From: Agapanthus africanus
Lineage: Eukaryota > Streptophyta > Magnoliopsida > Asparagales > Amaryllidaceae
NCBI GenBank assembly: GCA_030015575.1
Contig: CM057339.1
Span: 774,272,809 to 774,336,808 of the forward strand
DNA: 64,000 nt
Direction of reading: 5' to 3'
The notes under the pieces are model-generated. The model was not told where the DNA came from. It saw only the letters and a program-made list of their open reading frames with translations, and made no database searches. A program made the translations under genes and the position numbers. The first letter of the stretch is position 1; the number at the start of each line of letters is the position of its first letter. Shown here piece by piece: positions 35,402 to 47,690 of this stretch.

Positions 35402-35848
35402 GTCCCAACTTTTCCATCTACACCAAGTTTCTTCTTAAAGATCCACTTGCCCCCGATGAGTTTTACCCCTTCAGAAGCAACTTCCAAAGTCCATAATTTG
35501 TTGGTGTACATGGATTCCATCTCAGATCATATAGCATCCAGCCATTTCACAGAGTCTCCACTTGTGATGGCTTGCTTGAAACTAGTTGGATCATCATCTT
35601 CCATGATGCAATCCTCGCTCCCACCGTCTATGAGAAAACCGTAGTATCTCTCAGGTGGATAAGGAACCCTACTAGATCTACGGAGTGGCTGAGGTTCGTC
35701 GGGAACTATTGAATCCTCCGGTTCTACTAAATCGCCAGTTATAATTTATGTAGCTGGAACTTCTTCCAGTTCTACCTCATTACCACTAATTACTTTCACA
35801 AGAAATTCCTTTTCTAAAAAGGTGGTATGTTGAGAAACAAACACCTAT
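35402..35848 (-). pseudogene. Copia-2 pol fragment (integrase C-terminal to RT N-terminal region)
   Basis: Homologous to 12212-12655 of copia-1. Residues such as the acidic EDCIMEDDDP region and RRSSR.P are recognisable on the minus strand, with stops. About 1.4 kb of pol (the C-terminal RT and RNase H part) is missing between it and the LTR edge. The right end is the gypsy-1 insertion point. Confidence 0.85.
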
Positions 35849-35962
35849 TGTAACGACTCTGTTTATAATACACAAATAATTGTTTAAAATTAAGGTACTA
35901 AATGGAGTATTTGCAACCATGTGTATGCTATAAGTATTTGAATTGTTTTAGAACAGCAAGAA

Positions 35963-36045
35963 AGCACTTGTAGCTCATTGGTAAAGCCTTACACTGCTGT
36001 AACATAGCCCATGTGTTCAAATCCCCCCAGCCACATATTATTTTT
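35963..36045 (+). other. tRNA-related (SINE-head-like) block with pol III boxes inside the gypsy-1 LTR
   Basis: TAGCTCATTGG (35971-35981) resembles an A box and GTGTTCAAATCC (about 36014-36023) a B box, about 40 bp apart, followed by CCCCCCAGCC and a T run near 36041. The copy in the 3' LTR is at 43654-43735. The block resembles the tRNA-derived head of plant SINEs more than a functional tRNA: the acceptor stem does not pair well by eye. Confidence 0.55.
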
Positions 36046-36395
36046 CTTTTAAACTTTTTGGAAGCCCAAAAGTTTACACGTGCAATACACGTAAAAATGA
36101 AAAGTGGCTAAAATCAAACATGTGGAAAATGTTATTTGTACTGAACATGACATGTGGCTTCAATATAAAACCCACCCCAACCCAAGGGGTTGGCGAGATG
36201 CCCTATTAGGCCGGCGCCGCCGGGCCCCCCGTCCCAAATGCTCAATTTTTTTCACCCATACACTTTGGCCTCCCCCTCACTACTCCTCTTCTGTTTGATT
36301 TTTCTACACGTTAACAGAGAATTAAAATGAGTTTTAAAAACAAATTTTAATGCATTTTAATTCCCATTTTAATACCCTAAACCCTAATTCTATCC

Positions 36396-36402
36396 TATAA
36401 GT
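36396..36402 (+). promoter_or_regulatory. Probable TATA box, gypsy-1 5' LTR
   Basis: TATAAGT in a CTATCC/ACCACCCC context. The 3' LTR equivalent is TTATAAACAC near 44098. A pyrimidine-rich leader follows. Confidence 0.5.
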
Positions 36403-38265
36403 ACCACCCCACACCCTATCCCTCTCTATTCTGAAATCCATTATCAAAACTCTCAAAGTTTTCCAGGTCCAAAAAGTTATACAAGTGGAGTTAACCTAAG
36501 GTCAAGTTCCGGCGACGATTCGGGACAAATCCGGCGACACGAAGAAAAAACTTGTTCCTATACCTCTTCTCTCTTCTCCAAACCCGTAAGTTTCCTCTCC
36601 TCTCCTCTTTTCTATTCTTAAACAATCTCTCATTAAAACTCGTCGGAAGTGGAGTTATTCCGATTTCCGATTCTAATTTCATCAAAAACACAAATTATCT
36701 TAACAACAAATCAACCATCTCTTAATATCTTGTTTAGTAACCATAAAATAATATTTAGAACAAGTTTCAATTCAAAATAAAATGCTATGCAACTTGTATT
36801 ACACTTTTTCGTTTAAATACCACAAAGTTTACCTCTGACATTAGTTCATCATATTACTCATATTACCTTTAGAAAACTCACGAGGTAATGACCTACCTCA
36901 TCAAAACACTCATCATGACATAGCACGATGGTTTGAAAACAATATTTTTGTGGTTAAGGCGAATTTTACAGTTAAATACCATAAACTATCAAAACCCTAT
37001 TTCTTTTAATTGTTTAATCAAATTCCATACAATTATGTCCTTAAAACCCATTTTGGGGAATCCAGTTTGGTTGGTGCGGGTTATCGCACATCCATCGGAC
37101 TAGTAGGGCGGGATGCAGACCTCCTCACGTAGCATACGATCTCGATGGAATTTATATTACAATTTTTAAGAAAACGTGATTTCTATTTAATAAATAAATT
37201 TATTTTCTAATAGTTATATATAATATTATCAACCTATCTATTTTAAATATACATAAAAAATCCATGTTTTCTAAACAAAGGAATCCCAAATTTCATGAAA
37301 CTATCATCACAAATCAATACAAGTCATTTTACATGAAAATACTATATACTATTCAATTTAGGTTTATATCCACTAGAATATCTCATCTTATAAAAACTAC
37401 ATCTATGAAAACCCTAAAGACGATAAATAAATACTTGAGGTTTATTTTGAAAATATATCAAAACTATTTTTCATAAAACCCTCTCAAGTTATATTAATTT
37501 ACAATAAGGACCCTAGTAAATATGGGTTTAAGCGGGACCAATTCTCTTGAGCCTCGGGGAGCCGGAGAATGTGGGTGCTTGCCTATTTAAGGTAGACAAC
37601 TAAAACGAGGTTATCAATATGGTAATTGTCTTGGAAAAAGGCACAAATCCTGCCGTCCATGTGCAACAGTTACCGATAACTCCAAAACTTAATTCAGGAC
37701 TTCAATTCTGTTTAAGTGTCTGACTCAGATAGAGTCTCGGTTTAATCTGAATACAATCCATATTTGATATAATTCCATTACAACATGAATCCATCTATAT
37801 CAACATGACTTGATTTGACCGAACCATGAATATACATTGACTTGTCTATATGACTATCCGTTTATATCCTTATCCGTTTACATGAACAATCGATATCATG
37901 GTTTCGGAAAGTCTTATATCTACAAATCACTACATAACAATACAATAAATATTATGGGGTTTAAAAGGGGTAGATTGGTACGGAATGTGTTAAAATTGGC
38001 ACGATGATGGTCACTTTAATACACCTAACCTAAATATCCGTGGTTTAACGGTTTCTTGTGCTCCGTATACCTTAGTCCACGGAATAGTTGGACTCCTCTC
38101 GTATACACTGGCATATTTTGTACCAATCTACAAATAACAACGATACATAACAAACATACATTATATCAGTTTTACTCTCTATCTGTCTATTCTATTTCTA
38201 TCTCTCTTTGGGACTTACCGAGCCATTGTTCGCTGATGACATTCATTTTCTATTCTTTCTTTGGA

Positions 38266-38349
38266 ATGTTGTCAGGAGGAACCGACTCTCTGGAGATCAA
38301 CCCCAGCTCAGAAGACTTTGAGCAGTTCATCGAGGACCCCGAGCTTTAG
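38266..38349 (+). other. Acidic mini-frame in the gypsy-1 LTR
   Basis: ATG at 38266 opens 27 codons ending FEQFIEDPEL and TAG at 38347-38349. A pyrimidine-rich acceptor-like TTGTCAG lies at 38269-38275. The frame stays open in the 3' LTR copy (45982-46065) despite substitutions. It lies in the expected RNA leader, so it could be an upstream ORF or a terminal exon. Confidence 0.35.
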
Positions 38350-38600
38350 TTCACTTGTATATACTTTACTTTCAGTTCATGCCATTGTTTAGGCATTGTT
38401 TTCCATATTGTATTTACTTTTCAGTTGTATTGTAAAGAATGTTTAATAAATAAAAAGTTGTCATTCTTTTACATCCCATGTCTTTCTTGTGCACATTTAC
38501 ATTATATTGCTTATTTACGCTTAGCGTGTTTACTTCTGAGTAAATACGTCGTGGGCCAGTCACGTCTCCTTATCTGTACACTGGGAAGCGGGGCGTGACA

Positions 38601-38736
38601 CGTTTTGTTCGTGGTCCATGCAGGTCAGTTCTGCATGGAAACCTAAGCAATATAACACAAGAATTATGAGACTCGACAACTAAACATTCTTTATATTTCA
38701 TATTCCTTGAATCCATCCCAACCCTATTTTTCTTTC
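38601..38736 (+). other. Gypsy-1 leader between LTR and gag
   Basis: No TGGTATCAGAGC primer site. The first 29 bases (to 38629) align with the first 29 bases after the gypsy-2 5' LTR, ending TGCAGGTCAGT in both. Confidence 0.6.
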
Positions 38737-40016
38737 ATGGTTATGGATTCGCTGAACAATACTAGTATCAACGTGATCGGCAACACCACACCACCACCTC
38801 TTCTACTTACGCCTGCCGTTGTAGCTCATATCAACGAGCAGACTGCTTGAGGCAATTAAGAGCCTCCTGAAGGGACAGCAGCAACAGACTGCCATACTAA
38901 TGAACCGCCCAGAAATGGAAGCACCGGGAGTGAACCAATTCCGGACACTGCATCCGAAGCTCTGGAAAAGAGAGCCCTTTGGAAGCTGAAGAATAGGCTC
39001 AATCAATTGAGGACGATCTGGCAGCAGCACAAGTGCCAGACATTGCTTGGGTAAGGGTTGCGAAGCTGCAACTTACTGATAACGCCCGAGTATGGTGGAA
39101 GGCGGAAGAAAGCCGTCTTGCCCAGCCGATCGAATGGAAGACATTTCGCGACATGTTCGACGTGAAGTATTTTCCAGAGACTGCCCGATTCGACATGGAG
39201 CAGCAATTCATCCACCTACAACAAGGCTCTACATTGAGCAAATCAGTGGATGAGTATGATACCGAGTTCACCATATTGAGCAGGTAAGATATGTCGTAAT
39301 ATTCGATTTTTCTAATAACACATACTACACAGCTAAGACAAGACCGTAATAGGTTTGCGACCCATCTTATGCCGACTACTGAGATCAGGGCCAGACGATT
39401 TTAGCAGGGGTTGGACCGGAAGATCCAAGCTGCTCTAGCTACAGGGGATTTTCAAACCATGATTTGGCTCTGAGAGCTGTCCGTCGATACGAGGCAGTAG
39501 TGAAGAAGAAGGGCAGACCTCAATCTGCCGGTATGAAACGCCCTGCTACTCAGATAGCAGGAGGAGCCTCTTCCAGGCCACCTTTTGTACCCAGGAGACC
39601 GGGAGTACCTTTTAACTGGCCTAGTCCAAACTTTTGCACCTACTGCAGAAGGGATGGACACCTGGAGAAGGATTGCAGGCATATTAATCGCCTCTGCTTA
39701 GTCTGTTGCTCATCAATACATGATATTGGGTCTTGTCCTCATCGACTCAATCCGAACTCTACACCCAGACCAGCAATCACCTATCTATAGCGGCCAGCTA
39801 TCCAGGAACCTACACCACGTCTTGCTCTCCCTGCTCCACCTCCTCATGGACCTACTGCACCTTCTCCTCGTCAGTTCCATCAAGCACAAAGGAACTTACC
39901 TCAAGGACAGAGGAACGGACAGAGGAATGCTCTTCTAGCAATGACGAATGTACCGAGGCGACAGACTTTCACAATGACCATGGAAGAAACTGAATCCATT
40001 GGCCAAGTCATCACTG
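38737..40016 (+). pseudogene. gag: Gypsy-1 gag (degraded), with one internal intron
   Basis: Capsid-like residues AKLQLTDNARVWWKAEESR and SVDEYDTEF align with gypsy-2 gag. Two CCHC knuckles follow: CTYCRRDGHLEKDC (about 39635-39676) and the variant CLVCCSSIHDIGSC (about 39690-39735). Frameshifts occur near 38840-39030 and after 39450. TAG at 39402-39404 falls at the same alignment position as a TGA in gypsy-2 gag. A 69-bp GT-AG insertion (39284-39352) interrupts an otherwise continuous capsid frame. Start 38737 is the first Met that leads into a gag-like N-terminus. Confidence 0.8.
39284..39352 (+). other. Intron-like 69-bp insertion in gypsy-1 gag
   Basis: Begins GTAAGATATG and ends CCGTAATAG. 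Removing it joins AG/G into an Arg codon, continuing into FATHL. The homologous gypsy-2 gag (about 56434) has no insertion. Confidence 0.7.
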
Positions 40017-40103
40017 GTAACTTCCCATCTTTCAAATCTGTTCAATACTTGTTTACATCCATATATATTTTCCTATACCTAAAACATATCTTACATAAAT
40101 TAG
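40017..40103 (+). other. Intron-like 87-bp segment at the gag-protease junction of gypsy-1
   Basis: GTAACTT...AAATTAG. Both sides align with gypsy-2 when it is removed (VITG, then ILVA). Its length is a multiple of three and it holds no stop, so unspliced RNA also reads through. It is at exactly the position of the gypsy-2 intron 57068-57165. Confidence 0.75.
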
Positions 40104-43100
40104 GTACGATCTTAGTAGCCCCACTTCCTACACTAGCACTCATCGATACTGGAGCATCTCATTGCTTTATGTCGCAACGGTTCGTCCGAACTCATGCGAT
40201 TCCAATCAAACCGCTCGTATCCAACTGGAATGTTAGTTCAGGGAACCGCATTCTAAAGGCAACAATGGGATACGACTTGTGTCCAGTAGTCGTCTGCAGC
40301 AGAGAATTCTATGCTGACTTCAAGGTGCTGGACATAACGAACTTCGATGTAGTTTTGGGTATGGCTTGGCTAGGAACTTTCTACGCTACCATCGACTGTC
40401 GTCAAAGGAGGGTAGTGTTCGAGATTCCAGAGCATCTGGTCTTTTATTTCAAAAGTGGAGACCATACCCTAGAGCCTAGCACATACAAAGCAAAACCGAA
40501 GAAGGCAGTGATTGCAATTCTACAAGCAGGAGAAGACAAACCAGAGGGAGTTCGAGAGTTCGATGATGTATTTCCTGAAGACATATCAGGTTTGCCTCCT
40601 GATCGAGCTCTTGAATTCGGAATTGATTTAGTACCTGGTGTACAACCAGTGATCAAAGCACCGTATCGATTAAGCCCTGAAGGTTTGAAGGAGGTTCGTA
40701 CTCAGCTGGACGAACTTTTGCAGAAAGGATGGATTCGTCCCAGTACTTCAAGTTAGGGATCTCCAGTTTTGCTTGTGAAGAAGAAGGAAGGTTCATACAG
40801 AATGTGCATTGATTATAGAGCTTTGAACGAAGTCACGATAAAAAAAAGTATCCACTACCACGAATCGACGATCTGTTCGATCAGCTAAGTGGGTCTTGCG
40901 TTTTCTCAAAATTAGATCTTCGTTCGGGTTATTATCAGGTGAAGGTCAAAAAGTCTGATATCGCAAAGACGGTATTTAGGACTCGCTATGGACATTATAA
41001 GTTTCTCGTGATACCATTTAGAGTAACCGATGCACCAGCCATATTCATGAACCTAATGAATAAAGTTTTCCGAGAGTACTCAGACAGATTCGTTATCATA
41101 TTCATCAACGACATCCTGGTATATTCAAAGAATCGGAAAGAGCACGCTGAACATTTACGAATTGTCCTGGAAACTTTGCGACAACATCAACTCTATGCCA
41201 AGTACAGCAAGTGTGAGTTTTGGTTAGAACAAGTCAGATTTCTCGGACATATCGTTTCAGGTGAAGGAATTTTCGTAGATCCAGCTAAAGTAGCAGCGGT
41301 AAGCGAATGGCCGACACCAAAGACAGTGAAGGACATTCGAAGTTTCTTGGGATTTGCGGGATACTACCGAAGATTTATTGAAGGATTTTCGAAGATTGCA
41401 ACACCCCTGACTAAGCTCACACGCAAAGATGAAGAATTCATGTGGTCAGAAGCATGCGAATAAGTTTTCGTAGAACTCAAGTCAAGATTGACATCGGCAC
41501 CTATTCTCGTAATACCAGACCAATCTGGAGGTTTGGTAGTACATTGCGATGCATACGGTAAGGGATTAGGATGTGTTCTACATCAGCACGGTAAAGTTGT
41601 AGCTTATGCATCAAGACAGTTGAAGGTTCATGAGCGCAACTATCCGACACATGATCTGGAGTTGTCAGCCGTTATCTTTGCACTCAAGATTTGGCGTCGT
41701 TATGTTCTTGGAGCACGGGTTGATATCTACACAGACCATAAAAGTCTGAAATATGTGTTTACTCAGAAAGAGTTGAATATGCGGCAGAAAAGATGGTTAG
41801 AACTCATGGCGGACTTTAACATCAATCTACAATATCATCCAGGGAAGGTGAATGTAGTACCTGATACACTAAAGTCGTCAACCACTATCAATGAATCTCA
41901 CCACACGGTGGAAGCTACAGCAAGATTTGCATCAGATGGAGATAGAAGTGGTCATGCCAGGTAACGCTTCAAGTTTGATGAACTTACAAGTTCAGTCTAC
42001 AATTGTCAATCAGATCAAAGCAGCTCAAGCAAGTGATGCCAAGTTGCAAAAGATCAGAGAACAAGTAGAAAGTAGACTTCGAACAGACCTCATCATTCAC
42101 GAAGACGGATCTTTAAGATACGGCAGTAGATTGTATGTACCACAAGGTCCTGTTCGGAAAGAGTTGATGAAAGAAGCTCACAGCTCCCCATACTCAGTAC
42201 ACCCTGGTGGTATAAAGATATACAAAGATCTACTTCAACATTACTGGTGGTATGGAATGAAGCGTGAAGTTGCCAAAAGCATCGCTAAATGTTTGGTGTG
42301 TCAGCAAGTGAAAGCTGAACATCATAGGACAGCCAGTTTACTTCAACTGTTATATACCTATCCCAGAATGGAAGTGGCAACACATTACCATGGATTTTGT
42401 GACTGCTCTTCCTCGCAGCACAAAAGGTAACGATGCCGTATGGGTTATTGTGGATTGACTCACAAAGTCAGCTCACTTCATCCCATTTCGAGTTGGCCAA
42501 TCTACTGAGACACTAGCAAAGAAGTACATGGAAGTAAGTATGAATCTAAGTAAGATTTAACTCTTCATAGTGTACTATTTATGATACTCATGAACTCATG
42601 CAGGAGATTGTGAAATTACATAGAATACCAGTTTGTATTGTCTCCGATCGTGACACCAGATTTCGATCGCAATTTTGGCAGAGTCTGCAAGCTGGCTTGG
42701 GAACAAGTCTGAACGTTAGCACAGCTTACCATCCACAAACAGATGGAAAGTCTGAACGAACGATTCAGATACTTGAAGATATGCTAAGAGCTTGTATGCT
42801 TGACAGGATCGTAGGAAGATCACCTACATCTTGTGGAGTTTTCATACAACAACAGCTACCAAGCAAGTATTTGAATGACACCATTTGCAGCTCTATATGG
42901 AAGGAAGTGCCGTTCACCATTAAGTTAGGACGACATCGGAGATAGAGAACTCCTTGGACCTGAGATGATCGTGGCAACTGTAGATATAGTTCGCATTATC
43001 AGGGAACGAATGCGCATAGCCCAAGATCGACAGAAGCACTGGGCTGATGCAAAGCGCCGTCACTTGGAGTTCCAACCGGGAGATCATGTCTTTCTGAAGA

Positions 43101-43489
43101 TTTTTCCAAACCGTGGAGTGATTCGCTTTGGAAAGCGGGGTAAGTTAAGTCCAAGATACATTGGACCGTTCGACATACTCGAATGAGTCGGAGAAGTGGC
43201 TTATCGCTTGGCACTTCCACCCTCATTGTAAGAAGTGCACAATGTGTTCCATATATCCCAACTCATGAGTGACCCCGGTCACATTCTTGATCACTCCGAA
43301 CTCACTGTACAGACAGCTCTAACTTGTGAGCAACAACCCGTTGAAATCCTGTACAGAAAGGTAAAGTCACTTAGGAATAAGGAAGTAAACTTGGTTCGAG
43401 TAATGTGGAGGAAAGACTCACTAGGAGAATCAACGTGGGAAAGAGAAGACGACATGCATGCAAGATACCCTTTCTTATTTTTAGATTAG
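40104..43489 (+). pseudogene. pol: Gypsy-1 pol (protease, RT, RNase H, integrase, chromodomain-like tail), degraded
   Basis: Protease DTGAS at 40145-40159. RT is broken by TAG at 40754-40756 and a frameshift in an A8 run near 40845. The RT catalytic FIDD is FIND (41101-41112), so a metal-binding Asp is lost. RNase H has [11 protein letters not shown] and [17 protein letters not shown]. Integrase has the zinc region [19 protein letters not shown] and YHPQTDGKSE. TGA at 42456-42458 replaces the Arg of VDRLTKSAHF. A 70-bp GT-AG insertion lies at 42534-42603. The C-terminal tail reads HNVFHISQL, then LVRVMWR and TWEREDDM, the chromodomain-type end. Non-functional. Confidence 0.9.
42534..42603 (+). 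other. Intron-like 70-bp insertion in gypsy-1 integrase
   Basis: GTAAGTATG...CATGCAG between the codons of YME and EIV. Gypsy-2 reads straight through (YMEEIV, about 59585). Confidence 0.75.
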
Positions 43490-43528
43490 TCCTTAAATAA
43501 TTGTAAATTTCGAGGACGAAAGTTTTGT

Positions 43529-43541
43529 AAGGAGGGTAGAA
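43529..43541 (+). other. Polypurine tract, gypsy-1
   Basis: AAGGAGGGTAGAA directly before the 3' LTR. Confidence 0.85.
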
Positions 43542-46316
43542 TGTAATGACTCTGTTTATAATACACAAATAATTGTTTAAAATTAAGGTACTAAATGGAG
43601 TATTTGCAATCCTGTGTATGCTATAAGTATTTGAATTGTTTTAGAACAGCAAGAAAGTACTTGTAGCTCATTGGTAAAGCCTTGCACTGCTGTGACATAG
43701 CCCATGTGTTTAAATCCCCCCAGCCACATATTATTTTTAATGATTTTTCTTTTAAACTTTTTGGAAGCCCAAAAGTTTACACGTGCAATACATGTAAAAA
43801 TGAAAAGTCACTAAAATCAAACATGTGGAAAATGTTATTTGTACTGAACATGACACGTGGCTTCGATCCAAGACCCACCCCAACCCAAGTGGTCGGCAAG
43901 ATGATCTATTGGGCCGGCGCCTCCGGGCCCCCCGTCCCAAATGCTCAATTTTTTCACCCTAACACCCTTTGGCCTCCCCCACTACTTCTCTTCTGTTTGA
44001 TTTTCCTGCACATTAACAGAGAATTAAAATGAGCTTTAAAAACAAATTTTAATGCATTTTAATTCTCATTTTAATACCCCAAACCCTAATTCTATCTTAT
44101 AAACACTACCCCACACCCTATCTCTCTCTATTCTGAAATCCATTGTCAAAACTCTCAAAGTTTTCCAAGTCCAAAAGGTTATACAAGTGGAGTTAACCCA
44201 AGGTCAAGTTCCGGCGACGATTCGGGACAAATCCGGCGACGCTACGACTCTACGAAGAAACAAATTGTTCTTATACCTCTTCTCTCTTCTCCTAACCCAT
44301 AAGTTCCTTCTCCTCTCTTCTATTCTAAAACAATCTCTCATTAAAACTCATCGGAAGCGGAGTTATTCCGATTTCCGATTCTAATTTCATTAAAAACCGA
44401 ACTTTTCTTAATAACAAATCAACCATCTCTTAATATCTTATTTAGCAACCATAAAACAATATTTAAAATAAGTTTCAATTGAAAATAAAATGCTATGCAA
44501 CTTGTATTACACTTGTTCGCTTAAATACCACAAAATTTACCTGCGACATTAGTTCATCATATTACTCATATTACCTTTATAAAACTCACGAGGTAATGAC
44601 CTACCTCATCACAACGCTCATCATGACATAGCACGATGGTTTGAAAATAATATTTTTGTGGCTAAGGCGAATTTTACAGTTAAATACCATAAACTATCAA
44701 AACTGTATTTCTTTTAATTGTTTTAATTAAATTTCATACAATTATGTCCTTACAACCCATTTTGGGGAATTCGATTTGGTTGGTGCGGGTTATCGCACAT
44801 CCATCGGACTAGTAGGGCGAGATGCAGATCTCCTCACGGAGCATACGATCTCGATGGAATTTATATTACAATTTTTAAGAAAACGTGATTTCTATTTAAT
44901 AAATAAATTTATTTTCTAATAGTTATATATAATATTATCAACCTATCTATTTTAAATATACATAAAAATATCTATGTTTTCTAAACAAAGGAATCCCAAA
45001 TTTCATGAAACTACCATCACAAATCAATACAAGTCATTTTACATGAAAATACTATATACTATTCAATTTAGGTTTATATCCACTAGAATATCTCATCTTA
45101 TAAAAATTATATCTATGAAAACCCTAAAGACGATAAATAAATACTTGAGGTTTATTTTGAAAATATATCAAAACTATTTTTCATAAAACCCTCTCAAGTT
45201 ATATTAATTTACAATAAGGACCCTAGTAAATATAGGTTTAAGCGGGATTCTATTGAGCCTCAGGGAGCCGGAGAATGTGGGCGCTTGCCTATTTAAGGTA
45301 GACAACTAAAACGGGGTTATCAATACGGTAATTGTCTTGGAAAAAGACACAAATCCTGCCGTCCATGTGTACCAGTTACCGATAACTCCAAAACTTAATT
45401 CAGAACTTCAATTCTGTTTAAGTGTCTGACTCAGACAGAGTCTCAGTTTAATCCGAATACAATCCATACTTGATATAATTCCATTACAATATGAATCCAT
45501 CTATATCAACATGATTTGACCGAACCATGGATATACGTTGACTTGTCTACATGACTATCCGTTTATATCATTATCCATTTACATGAACAATTGATATCAA
45601 GATTTCGGCAAGTCTTATATCTACAAATCACTACATAACAATACAATAAATATTACGGGGTTTAAAAAGGGTAGATTGGTACGGAATGTGTTCAAAGTGC
45701 CATTATGATGGTCACTTTAATACACCTAACCTGAATATCCGTTGTTGTCGTTCCGTGGCTTAATGGTTCTTTGTGCTCTGTATACCTTAGTCCACGGAAT
45801 AGTTGGACTCCTCTCGTATACATTGGCATATTATGTACCAATGTACAAATAACAGCGATAACATAACAAACATATATCACATCAGTTATACTCTCTATCT
45901 GTCCATTCTATTTCTATCTCTCTTTGGGACTTACCGAGCGATTGTTCACTGACGACATTCCTTTTCTATTCTTTCTTTGGAATGTTATCAGGAGGACCCG
46001 ACTCTCTGGAGATCGAGCCCAGCTCAAAAGACTTGGAGCAGTTCATCGAGGACCCCAAGCTTTAGTTTACTTGTATATACTTTACTTTCAGTTCATGCCG
46101 TTGTTTAGGCATTGCTTTCCACATTGTATTTACTTTTTAGTTGTATTGTAAAGAATGTTTAATAAATAAAAAGTTGTCGTTCTTTTACATCTCATGTCTT
46201 TCTTGTGCACATTTACATTATATTATTTATTTATGCTTAGCGTGTTTACTTCTGAGTAAATACGTCGCGGGCCAGGCACGTCTTCTTATCTGTACACCGG
46301 GAAGCGGGGCGTGACA
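43542..46316 (+). repeat. Gypsy-1 3' LTR
   Basis: Colinear with the 5' LTR with numerous substitutions and small indels, so insertion is not very recent. Contains the second tRNA-related block (43654-43735) and the second acidic mini-frame (45982-46065). Confidence 0.92.
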
Positions 46317-47690
46317 CCTTTTGTTCCTCGGTGTGGTAGAAGATATACCCTCACGAATGTTTGGGATATCCTACAAACTTGCACAGAACTGACCCTGCCT
46401 TGAGCTTGTCCGGATTTTGCTTTTTAACATAGGCCGAACAACCTCATATCTTAACTCGTTTAAGAGATTGTCTCTTTCCATTCCATATCTCATATGGAGT
46501 GGTAGGCACGGATTTGGTCAGAACTCTATTCAATAGGTATGCAGCGATCTCAAGTGCATAACCCCAAAAGGAAATAGGCAATTCAGCATTACGTATCATA
46601 GAGCGCACCATATCTAATAGGGTGCGATTCCTCTGCTCCGGAACTCCTTTGTGCTGTGGTGTATACGGAAGAGTAAGCTGAGAGATAATCCCATTCTCTT
46701 TTAAATAGTCTCGGAACTCCATGCTTAAGTATTCTCCTCCCCGATCAGATCGAAGGATTTTAATATTTTTACCCGTTTGGTTCTCAACTTCGCACTTATA
46801 TTCCTTGAATTTCTCAAAAGATTCAGACTTGTGTTTCAACAGGAACACATGTCCGAATCTTGAGAAATCATCGGTGAATGTAATAAAGTATGAGGAACCA
46901 TTCCTAGCATGTGTAGACATAGGACCGCATACATCACTATGTATCAGTCCCAAGAGTTCAGTAGCTCTTTCTCAGTGTCCAATAAACGGAGTTTTTGGTC
47001 ATCTTGCCTTTGGGACATGACTCGCAAGTTTCATAAGATGTAAATTCGAACGGATTCAAATATCCATCTTTATGCAACTTTAGCTAGTCCTGTCGCATTG
47101 ATATGACCTAGTCTACAATACCACAAGAAGGGTTCGTTTATTTCTGAACTTTTCCTCTTGTGTGTGTTCTGTATACTTAGAACCGTGTTGTGATTTAAAA
47201 CGTATATACCGTTATATAACGTACCATACCCAATCAACACTTGATTTAGGAAAACATTCACAATATTTTTGGTACGAACAGTCGCTCAGAATCATTGTGT
47301 TACCACTTGGTAATATAAGGTGATATTCGCCAACTGCTTTGGGTGCAACAATTGCACCATTCCCTTCTCTGAGGGACATATCACCTTTTCCCAGTTCTTT
47401 ACCTCTACTTAATCCATGTAACAAATTATATATGTGGGATCCTAATCGGGTATCTAATACCCAGAACGTAGAGCAAACTGAGAAATAGTTCTCGGTAACG
47501 AACACACCCGAAGAAGATGCATCAGCATGCTCCTTCTTCGTTATGGGTGGCGTGGGAATCCGGGTATTCTACTATTCCTTGCTCAGACTTATAACAGTCA
47601 TAAGATAGAGCGAAACCTAGCCCTGTATAATAAGTGGGTTCGGTCAATACATTCATATTATTATCTTGATTAAGGCGTGCCATTGGTCTC
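46317..47690 (-). pseudogene. Copia-2 pol remnant (protease and integrase)
   Basis: Continues the fragment at 35402-35848 across the gypsy-1 insertion and aligns with 12650-14090 of copia-1. Recognisable on the minus strand: IHSDVCGPMSTHARNGSSYF, LRSDRGGEYLS, TPQHKGV (Asn to Lys), and the protease region as DTRLGSH instead of DTGSGSH, so the active-site Gly is changed. Several stops and frameshifts. Confidence 0.88.

Larger units (their letters stand above)
35849..38600 (+). repeat. Gypsy-1 5' LTR (2.75 kb)
   Basis: Carries a tRNA-like block near its start, a TATA-like TATAAGT at 36396, a splice-donor-like CCC/GTAAGT at about 36586, an acidic mini-frame near 38266-38349 and AATAAATAAAAA at about 38445. 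Nearly colinear with the 3' LTR. Confidence 0.92.
35849..46316 (+). mobile_element. Gypsy-1, full-length Ty3/gypsy chromovirus-like element
   Basis: LTRs 35849-38600 and 43542-46316 begin TGTAAYGACTC and end GGGGCGTGACA. The polypurine tract is at 43529-43541. The 5-bp target duplication is CCTAT (35844-35848) / CCTTT (46317-46321). The copia-2 reading resumes exactly after it, and copia-1 shows the empty site ACACCTTTTGTTCC. Internal order is gag, protease, RT, RNase H, integrase, chromodomain-like tail, as in chromoviruses (Tekay/Del-like; clade not proven). Many stops and frameshifts. Confidence 0.93.

Noticed and set aside
35963..36045. Functional tRNA gene
   Set aside because: A and B boxes are recognisable, but the acceptor and anticodon stems do not pair convincingly and the block is inside an LTR and repeated in its partner LTR.
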